Positions 1-4,275 of a DNA stretch of 6,010 nt are shown piece by piece. The notes under the pieces were generated by a model. The model was not told the origin of the DNA and did no database searches. It saw nothing but the letters and a program-made list of their open reading frames with translations. Source of the stretch: Syntrophomonadaceae bacterium (GTDB lineage Bacteria > Bacillota > Dethiobacteria > DTU022 > UBA8154); contig SKTJ01000021.1 of assembly GCA_007122565.1 (NCBI GenBank), positions 1 through 6,010 on the forward strand, written 5' to 3'. Within the stretch, counting starts at the first letter, position 1. Each line of letters starts with the position of its first letter. The position numbers and the translations under genes were made by a program.

Positions 1-82
1 GGAGCAGGTAATAGCGTATTGTGGCACGGCGCGGCCAAAAAAGGAGCAGCAAGATCACTACCAGTGTAATGGCCAGATCCAA
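1..82 (-). CDS. Possible 5' end of a membrane-anchored protein, cut by the window edge
   Basis: This is a short open frame too small for routine ORF calling. It starts at a TTG (position 82) and reads 27 codons leftward off the window without a stop. After a short start (M-D-L-A-I-T) comes a run of Leu, Val and Ile ending in F-W, then a basic P-R-R-A-T-I-R-Y-Y stretch. This is the pattern of a single N-terminal membrane helix followed by positive charges. Support comes from a near-consensus promoter about 60 bases upstream in the right orientation (149-178) and a purine-rich GGGAAGGG at 93-100, ten bases before the TTG, with a closer GAAGG at 86-90. No ATG start exists in this frame; an ATG at 110 belongs to a different frame whose product looks less protein-like. 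The family is not recognisable from 27 residues. The start codon and the gene itself are inference. Confidence 0.35.
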   Translation of the reverse strand, partial: MDLAITLVVILLLLFWPRRATIRYYLL

Positions 83-148
83 AAGCCTTCAACCCTTCCC
101 TCAGTGCCATAATTGCGGCGGGCCACAATTTTTCCCGGCCGCTCTTAT

Positions 149-178
149 ATTATCACACCCGCTTCTCCCTCCTGTCAA
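149..178 (-). promoter_or_regulatory. Near-consensus sigma-70/SigA-type promoter pointing left
   Basis: On the minus strand there is a perfect -35 TTGACA (173-178), an 18-base spacer, and a -10 GATAAT (149-154, 5 of 6 matches). The -10 is preceded by TGT, which makes an extended -10 (TGn). The expected transcription start is near 142. It would drive the possible membrane protein gene starting at 82. It lies downstream of the aminotransferase and its hairpin element, so it marks the start of a separate transcription unit. The hexamers are seen directly; activity is inferred. Confidence 0.6.
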
Positions 179-200
179 CCCATACCTAACCCCCAACGTA

Positions 201-260
201 AAGGGCACCGGATATGCCCTTTGCCGGGGGAGACCCCCGAACACATCCGGTGCCCTTGCT
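201..260. repeat. 60-base hairpin element, copy 1
   Basis: This is an inverted repeat whose outer arms (201-216 and 242-257) pair over 13 consecutive bases, then one mismatch, then two more pairs. An inner GC-rich hairpin at 225-239 (CGGGGG, loop AGA, CCCCCG) sits inside. Read as minus-strand RNA, the one mismatch becomes a G-U wobble, so all 16 positions pair. A second copy at 4141-4200 has the same length, identical end bases and 43 of 60 identical positions. The element lies 86 bases past the aminotransferase stop and before the next promoter, so it could act as a 3' UTR stabiliser or transcription block. No U-run follows it on the minus strand, so it is not a standard intrinsic terminator. 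It could equally be a dispersed REP/MITE-like repeat. No known family is recognised. Confidence 0.8.
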
Positions 261-346
261 GGAAATCGTCTATTGGTCCTTTTTATCACGGGCTGACTGT
301 CCCGCTTTGTTTCCTGCCTTTGCTTCTTGTTTCCTGCTTCTTGAAT

Positions 347-1738
347 CTAACCTGCTTTAACAGTCTCCAGGAAAATATCCGCCGTTTTGACAGCATGCTT
401 TTTGGTGAGCACCAGCGACGGCATAAACCGGAAAACGTTGCCGTAACGGCCGCACGGTACCATGATAATCCCTTTATTAAGTAAGTTCATCATCAGGTTG
501 CCCATGGCATCACCATTAAGCGGTGCGTTGGATTCTTTGTCTTCCACCATTTCAATACCAATCATCAGGCCCTTACCGCGCACATCGCCGATTGTTTTGG
601 TATCCTTTGCTCCTTCGCGCAGCTGCTGTGAGATCTCTTCGCCCAACGCTGCGGCTCGTTTAATGAGAGCCCCGTCATTTTCCGTCAGAATATCGATGTT
701 GGTCATACAGGCTGCACTGGTCATGGCGTTTGCTGCCCAAGTGTTCGGTTGTGAGAAGTCTTCGACTTTTGCCGCCAGATCCTTGCGCATTGTCAATCCG
801 GACATGGCCACATCGCCGCCCATACCTTTACCCCAGGTAATCATATCCGGTTCCACATCATAATGCTCGATCGCCCACGTTTTGCCGGTACGTCCCGCTC
901 CAGCCTGCACTTCATCGGAGATGTATAAAGCACCATGCTTTTCGCAGGCTTTCTTTACGATTTCCAGATAACCCGGCGGGGCAGGCACATATCCACTTTC
1001 ACCTTGCTGGGCTTCGATGATAAGAGCACCCACATCGTCCGCTCCCGTATATGGCGTATTCAGAACATAGTCCACATAATGGGCACATTGCAGCTTACAG
1101 CTGGGATATGTCATTCCAAAACAGCAGCGGAAACAATAAGGATAGGGTAAATGAATTACACCGGGCATGAACGGCCCGAAGCCTTTGCGATACTGATCGC
1201 CGGTGGTCAGTGAATTACCACCTAACCAAACACCGTGATAAGCACCATGAAAAGCTACTATCTGAGACCTGCCGGTAATCTTCCGCACAAACTTAATCGC
1301 CGTTTCAACAGCGGCGCTGCCGGACTGGCCAAAATAGGTGATGGAGTTATCCCGGAGACCGGGGGGCATAATGCTGGAGACTTTCTGTGCCAGCGCGGAA
1401 CGCTTTACATTGGACATATCACCGGCGTGCATAAGTACCTTCATTTGCTCCTTCATGGCCTTGATAACGCGCGGATGACAACGTCCCACTGAATTAACAG
1501 CCACCCCTGCCGAAATATCGATGAATACATTGCCATCAGGATCCTTTACCGTCGCTCCCTTGCCCTCAGCGTAAACCATTGGATACCTGCCGGCGCCACG
1601 GGCCATGGACTCGTACGCAAACGATTCTTCGAGATATTTTGTTGCTTCTGGTCCAGGGATGCTTGTTGTCATTTGTGGGGCATCTTTATACGACAGCTTA
1701 GCTAATTCACTTTCTTTAATAGATTTTTCAGTATCCAT
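347..1738 (-). CDS. Class III PLP-dependent aminotransferase (GABA / omega-amino acid type)
   Basis: The product is a cytosolic fold-type I enzyme that moves an amino group from an amine or amino acid to a keto acid. I chose the ATG at 1738 (463 residues) because GAGGAGG sits eight bases before it. The longer ATG at 1765 adds nine residues that overlap this ribosome site. Family motifs in the 463-residue numbering are: FGQSGSAAVE near 136-145 (phosphate cup), FHGAYHG near 163-169, EAQQGESGY from about 242, SDEVQAGAGRTG near 274-285 with Asp275 set to bind the PLP ring nitrogen, and WGKGMGGD with Lys304 as the likely Schiff-base lysine. Length is normal for the family. An unusual five-cysteine segment lies near 202-218 (C-x2-CC-x7-C-x3-C). 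The upstream permease suggests an imported amino acid substrate, and the nearby AOR suggests an aldehyde product, as for GABA or beta-alanine. Substrate cannot be read from sequence. Other class III members are ornithine and taurine aminotransferases and some racemases. Confidence 0.93.
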   Translation of the reverse strand: MDTEKSIKESELAKLSYKDAPQMTTSIPGPEATKYLEESFAYESMARGAGRYPMVYAEGKGATVKDPDGNVFIDISAGVAVNSVGRCHPRVIKAMKEQMKVLMHAGDMSNVKRSALAQKVSSIMPPGLRDNSITYFGQSGSAAVETAIKFVRKITGRSQIVAFHGAYHGVWLGGNSLTTGDQYRKGFGPFMPGVIHLPYPYCFRCCFGMTYPSCKLQCAHYVDYVLNTPYTGADDVGALIIEAQQGESGYVPAPPGYLEIVKKACEKHGALYISDEVQAGAGRTGKTWAIEHYDVEPDMITWGKGMGGDVAMSGLTMRKDLAAKVEDFSQPNTWAANAMTSAACMTNIDILTENDGALIKRAAALGEEISQQLREGAKDTKTIGDVRGKGLMIGIEMVEDKESNAPLNGDAMGNLMMNLLNKGIIMVPCGRYGNVFRFMPSLVLTKKHAVKTADIFLETVKAG

Positions 1739-1858
1739 TACTTCAGCCTCCTCGTAAGAACTCATTTCATTTTACTGATAATGTCACCCTTTTATTGCCT
1801 GCCTTCATGTTAGTTAAGCTTTTTATACACCTCCCCATATATCATTGATAGCTTTGCT
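1739..1858 (-). other. Gap between permease and aminotransferase genes
   Basis: This is a 120-base spacer with no convincing promoter or terminator, so the permease and aminotransferase are probably cotranscribed. It holds GGAGG-type sites at two places: one directly before the chosen start at 1738, and an ATGGGGAGGTG at 1828-1838 that has no well-placed start codon. The same 11 bases occur upstream of the permease (3325-3335). Confidence 0.5.
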
Positions 1859-3259
1859 TTACATGCAGGACTTTTGTTCAACTTCGTCCTCCTCATAATC
1901 CATTAACTCTTCCAGTGGGACCGTTTCAAATAGTCCTTTTTTCATTTTGAATTTAACCCATAATCCTGCATAAACAGCAGCAATGCCGATAAAAATAAAG
2001 GCATTTTTATATATTTGGCTGCTTATCTCAGGATCAGGGTATATATTAATAATCATGTAAACCATCGCTGCTATACCCACAACCTGAGGAATAATTCCCA
2101 GGGGAGATTTAAAATGGCGCTTTGCATGGGGATATCTATAGCGTAAGATGATCACGTCCAGGTAGCCGATAATGTAGCATATAAACCAGCTGAGTACGGC
2201 GGCAAGGATATAAACAACAATTGTTTCAATGGTAAATGTGGCGATAAGCAGGGGAACCATGATCATTGCGGTTACAAACAAAATACCGAACCAGGGAGTT
2301 TGCCGATTTCCCAGCACCGCAAATATTTTTGGAACCTGCCCCTTTTCCGCCATTCCGTACAATATTCTCGGGACGCCGCAGATCAAGGTATTCATCGTGG
2401 CCAGAGTGGCAAAAATGGTAACGATACTCATCCAAATTAAACCTGTATTGCCAAGCATAGCGAAGCCGGCATCCAGGTGCGGCATTTCAGATGTCATCAA
2501 AACTTCCAGTGGAGTAAATTTGATGGCAGCGGAACCGTAGAGAGCTTTAGCGATAAGAATGACAACAAGCGCTATAATCATACTTAAAGGGATATAGATA
2601 TGGGGCTTTTTAATTTCTTCTGCCATGGGAACAACAAATTCAATCCCGATAAACAGCCAGAAAGCCAGAGCTGTCAGTCCCAGTAACCCCAAGCCCGTCA
2701 CTACCGGGTCCAGTTGGCCCATCGTCTGAACAACAGCCTCTCCGGTACCTGCACCGGTGAGACCAATAATGCCGAAAACAACCAGAGAACCGATCATTCC
2801 CGTTGTGAGGACAACTTGCGTCCAACCAAAAAGCTCAACACCCCTGATGTTCAAAAACATCAAGAGAAGAAGCATGATAACGGAAGGAATGCGTGGGTCT
2901 ATCCCTACTATAAAAAATTCCGAAATAAGGATACCGGGGATAGCAGCTTCCACACCTCCGGCAAAAATATTTACAATTAAATAACCAGATAGTGCAGCAA
3001 TGATACCAATAAACGGCCCCATGGCGGGTAACGTATAGTGGTTAATTGCTCCAGCTTTGGGCATCATGGAAGAAAGTTCTCCAAAAGTCACAGCCACTGT
3101 TAAATTCAGGATCATGGCAATGACCATGGGTATGAGAAAACCTATTCCTGCAAGGCCAAAACCGTGACCCATATCAATAAGTGTTGTAGAGGCTACAACA
3201 AGCCCGCAGGCAGTAGCTATGGCAGCTGTCAGTCCCAGCGTTCTTTTCAATTTTGGCAT
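1859..3259 (-). CDS. APC-superfamily amino acid permease
   Basis: The product is an integral inner-membrane transporter of the amino acid-polyamine-organocation superfamily, expected to be a cation symporter or exchanger. The chosen ATG at 3259 gives 466 residues with a K-L-K-R N-terminus directly before the first membrane helix, and GGAGAG sits five bases upstream. A GTG at 3298 in the same frame would add 13 residues but lacks a close ribosome site. About twelve hydrophobic segments are visible. Family signatures are FWLFIGIEFVVPMAEE followed by KKP near 200-219 (the TM6 region and following loop) and RILYGMAEKGQVP near 298-310 followed by N-R-Q-T-P-W (the conserved cytoplasmic loop after TM8). 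TM1 reads A-C-G-L-V-V-A-S-T, a departure from the common G-x-G form. The C-terminal tail is acidic (MDYEEDEVE). It precedes the aminotransferase by 120 bases, so it likely imports that enzyme's substrate. Substrate is not determined. Confidence 0.93.
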   Translation of the reverse strand: MPKLKRTLGLTAAIATACGLVVASTTLIDMGHGFGLAGIGFLIPMVIAMILNLTVAVTFGELSSMMPKAGAINHYTLPAMGPFIGIIAALSGYLIVNIFAGGVEAAIPGILISEFFIVGIDPRIPSVIMLLLLMFLNIRGVELFGWTQVVLTTGMIGSLVVFGIIGLTGAGTGEAVVQTMGQLDPVVTGLGLLGLTALAFWLFIGIEFVVPMAEEIKKPHIYIPLSMIIALVVILIAKALYGSAAIKFTPLEVLMTSEMPHLDAGFAMLGNTGLIWMSIVTIFATLATMNTLICGVPRILYGMAEKGQVPKIFAVLGNRQTPWFGILFVTAMIMVPLLIATFTIETIVVYILAAVLSWFICYIIGYLDVIILRYRYPHAKRHFKSPLGIIPQVVGIAAMVYMIINIYPDPEISSQIYKNAFIFIGIAAVYAGLWVKFKMKKGLFETVPLEELMDYEEDEVEQKSCM

Positions 3260-3324
3260 ATCAACTCTCCTCATCTTGAAAATATTTAGGTTGCACACAA
3301 TAGTTACTCAATCAACCTTAGCAT

Positions 3325-3335
3325 CACCTCCCCAT
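3325..3335 (-). promoter_or_regulatory. Strong Shine-Dalgarno-like site without a well-placed start
   Basis: The minus strand reads ATGGGGAGGTG here and continues to AT, so GGAGGTGAT (3323-3331) matches the 16S rRNA tail very well. The chosen permease start is about 64 bases further on and the GTG at 3298 is 24 bases away. The only nearby starts open tiny frames, for example ATG-CTA-AGG-TTG-ATT-GAG-TAA. It may be a leader peptide site, a ribosome standby site or chance. The same 11 bases occur at 1828-1838 before the aminotransferase. Confidence 0.35.
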
Positions 3336-3383
3336 TGAAATATTTTTTCTAGACACCACCCTTCCTTCACACTGGCTTTTGTT

Positions 3384-3389
3384 ATTGTA
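3384..3389 (-). promoter_or_regulatory. Possible -10 element of the permease promoter
   Basis: The minus strand reads TACAAT (5 of 6 matches to TATAAT) in the AT-rich leader. No good -35 lies 16-18 bases upstream, so the promoter would be weak or activator-dependent. The hexamer overlaps the left TTGTACAA palindrome, which would suit repression. This is inference from position and sequence only. Confidence 0.25.
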
Positions 3390-3392
3390 CAA
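3385..3392. promoter_or_regulatory. TTGTACAA palindrome, proximal candidate operator
   Basis: This is a perfect 8-base palindrome, extended to ten bases as ATTGTACAAT (3384-3393). A second TTGTACAA lies at 3437-3444, with the centres 52 bases apart, about five helical turns. The position upstream of the permease suits a dimeric regulator. The half-site pattern TTGT/ACAA resembles the general GT...AC form seen in GntR-family sites, but the regulator is unknown and none is encoded here. Confidence 0.4.
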
Positions 3393-3436
3393 TTATTAAA
3401 ACTAAATAGAACTATATGATTATTTAATCTTATCGT

Positions 3437-3444
3437 TTGTACAA
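3437..3444. promoter_or_regulatory. TTGTACAA palindrome, distal candidate operator
   Basis: This is the second copy of the 8-base palindrome found at 3385-3392, on the same face of the helix if DNA is near 10.4 bases per turn. A paired arrangement is typical of looping or cooperative binding. Chance occurrence is possible because the region is AT-rich, although the GTAC core is less expected there. Confidence 0.4.
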
Positions 3445-3568
3445 CTTTTTGTCTATCAGTAAAAAGTATTAATTTTTGTATATTCTGGCAATAATAATTA
3501 TTATAAATACAATGTATTATGGTTAATATTTCATTTTTACTTAGGTAAATAATTAAAATATACCGTGC

Positions 3569-3811
3569 TTAACCTCCGCCAAAAAGGGGAAAGAGCTCAA
3601 CCATGTCACCATCTTTCAGAATATAGCAATAATCCCTGCTTAAATTGCCGTTAATCCGTACCATGGAAATTTTGCGCATCTCTATTTTGAGTTGATCGAA
3701 TAAATCAGTAAGGCGGCTTTCCGGGGGCAGTTCCACTTCAATGCCCCGCTGCGCGTCATAGTTCTGGATGGGCAGGCGGAAAATTGAGTACAGCTTAACC
3801 TGCACACGCAT
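3569..3811 (-). CDS. moaD: MoaD/ThiS-family sulfur carrier, probably for the AOR pterin cofactor
   Basis: This is an 80-residue beta-grasp (ubiquitin-like) protein. Its C-terminus ends in L-F-G-G-G, giving the terminal Gly-Gly that is adenylated and then converted to a thiocarboxylate to supply the dithiolene sulfurs of molybdopterin. The preceding KDGDMVELFP is the usual MoaD-type last strand, and the N-terminus MRVQVKLYSIFR is the usual first strand. Middle residues include V-R-I-N-G-N, matching the common V-N-G turn. The ATG at 3811 follows GGGGG by seven bases. It lies downstream of AOR on the same strand but 464 bases away, with its own candidate promoter (3919-3947). MoaD-like genes beside tungsten AOR genes are a known arrangement. 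No MoaE partner is in the window. A ThiS-like or other sulfur-carrier role cannot be excluded, so the symbol is family-level. Confidence 0.85.
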   Translation of the reverse strand: MRVQVKLYSIFRLPIQNYDAQRGIEVELPPESRLTDLFDQLKIEMRKISMVRINGNLSRDYCYILKDGDMVELFPLFGGG

Positions 3812-3918
3812 TTTTCATCCCCCTTTACGTTACAGAGTAATCTCTGGTCCATACCCGAGTTTAATCAGGGATATAGCCCTTACTTGTTACTACTTAGGTA
3901 TAATTTGCAGCAGGGTGC

Positions 3919-3947
3919 AGGATACCTGTTCGAAACCGCAGTCTCAA
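3919..3947 (-). promoter_or_regulatory. Candidate promoter for the MoaD-like gene
   Basis: The minus strand has TTGAGA (3942-3947, 5 of 6 matches to the -35 consensus), a 17-base spacer and TATCCT (3919-3924, 4 of 6 matches to the -10). It would give a leader of about 100 bases before the ATG at 3811. The -10 lies inside a short palindrome, CAGG-ATA-CCTG (3918-3928). It suggests that the carrier gene can be transcribed apart from AOR. Activity is inferred. Confidence 0.4.
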
Positions 3948-3959
3948 GTTATAGATACA

Positions 3960-4030
3960 GGGGTTGCCTTTGCCAACCCGGCCACATGCTTTGGCTCGCT
4001 ACGCTCAAACACGTAGCATGTGGAAACCCC
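3960..4030. repeat. Nested and competing inverted repeats (possible structured RNA or mobile-element remnant)
   Basis: A perfect 9-base inverted repeat, CCACATGCT (3982-3990) with AGCATGTGG (4015-4023), is enclosed by GGGGTT (3960-3965) and AACCCC (4025-4030). GGGTTG (3961-3966) can instead pair with CAACCC (3974-3979) over a 7-base loop. Inside the large loop, GCTACG (3998-4003) can pair with CGTAGC (4012-4017) and so competes with the 9-base stem. The minus strand of the loop carries GAGCGTAGCGAGC (3994-4006). It is not related in sequence to the 60-base elements. No family is recognised. Confidence 0.5.
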
Positions 4031-4140
4031 GGTCCGGTAAAGCCTTTTGATCGAGCCTGAACGGTTACTCACAGGTAATCCTGAACCCCTTGTGCTATTT
4101 TCAAGAGTGCTGAGTTGTTACCCTTACTTTTTTATACATA

Positions 4141-4200
4141 AAGGGTGCCGGATGTGCTCTGGCCCGAAGGGGCTCTCCGAACATACCCGGCACCCTTGCT
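4141..4200. repeat. 60-base hairpin element, copy 2
   Basis: This is the diverged partner of the element at 201-260, with the same 60-base length and 43 of 60 identical bases. The outer arms pair at 4141-4156 with 4182-4197. At stem positions 6 and 7 the pairs C-G and A-T of copy 1 are T-A and G-C here, two adjacent compensatory changes. An inner hairpin GCCC-GAAG-GGGC spans 4162-4173. It lies 75 bases past the AOR stop in the same orientation that copy 1 has to the aminotransferase. On the minus strand it is followed by an A-rich run, not a U-run, so standard terminator function is not supported. Confidence 0.8.
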
Positions 4201-4275
4201 AATGTAATGCCACCTACGGAAATTTGGCACTTGTTTCTCCTACCTCGTGCTGTGTTGCCCTCTTGCCTCTTGTAC

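Larger units (their letters stand above)
3260..3568 (-). other. AT-rich control region upstream of the permease
   Basis: This is a 309-base non-coding gap. In the lines from 3421 and 3481 I counted 12 and 10 G/C of 60, against 25 of 60 in a sampled permease line (2221). It holds two TTGTACAA palindromes, a possible -10 element, a perfect 14-base AT palindrome at 3491-3504, and a near-perfect anti-Shine-Dalgarno match at 3323-3331. No GC-rich hairpin plus T-run follows the MoaD-like gene, so no terminator is apparent for it. Confidence 0.6.
3812..4275 (-). other. Gap between AOR and the MoaD-like gene
   Basis: This 464-base stretch has no supported gene. From the AOR side it holds a 75-base spacer, the second 60-base hairpin element (4141-4200), a segment with competing inverted repeats (3959-4030), a candidate promoter (3919-3947), and small hairpins at 3918-3928 (CAGG/CCTG), 3867-3880 (AGGG/CCCT) and 3835-3848 (CAGAG/CTCTG) in the leader of the MoaD-like gene. 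I looked for the conserved core of the molybdenum-cofactor riboswitch as I remember it and did not find it, but this cannot be settled by eye. Confidence 0.55.

Noticed and set aside
201..260. CRISPR repeat
   Set aside because: There are only two copies nearly 4 kb apart, diverged in sequence, with no regularly spaced array.
21..296. Plus-strand open frame of 91 codons
   Set aside because: It lies over the promoter, the hairpin element and the left-edge frame of the minus strand. Its product is Pro/Leu-rich without a motif, and I see no matching promoter.
1739..1765. Longer aminotransferase start at 1765
   Set aside because: The extra nine codons contain the GAGGAGG that serves the ATG at 1738, and no good ribosome site lies before 1765.
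1767..1838. 23-codon frame starting at ATGGGGAGG and ending one base before the ATG at 1765
   Set aside because: There is no ribosome site ahead of its ATG and no recognisable product. The tight junction is suggestive but not enough to call a gene.
3260..3298. GTG start for the permease at 3298
   Set aside because: The extra 13 codons include the GGAGAG site for the ATG at 3259. The strong upstream site at 3323-3331 is 24 bases away, too far for normal use.
3812..4100. Molybdenum/tungsten cofactor riboswitch upstream of the MoaD-like gene
   Set aside because: The context fits, but I could not match the conserved core of the known Moco RNA as I remember it. An Infernal search against Rfam would decide.
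4141..4200. Intrinsic terminator of AOR
   Set aside because: The stem is long and GC-rich, but the transcript continues into an A-rich stretch and lacks the U-run.
4223..4240. Sigma-54 promoter starting at TTGGCAC
   Set aside because: The -24-like half is present on the plus strand, but no TTGC-type -12 half follows at the right spacing, and no plus-strand gene lies downstream.
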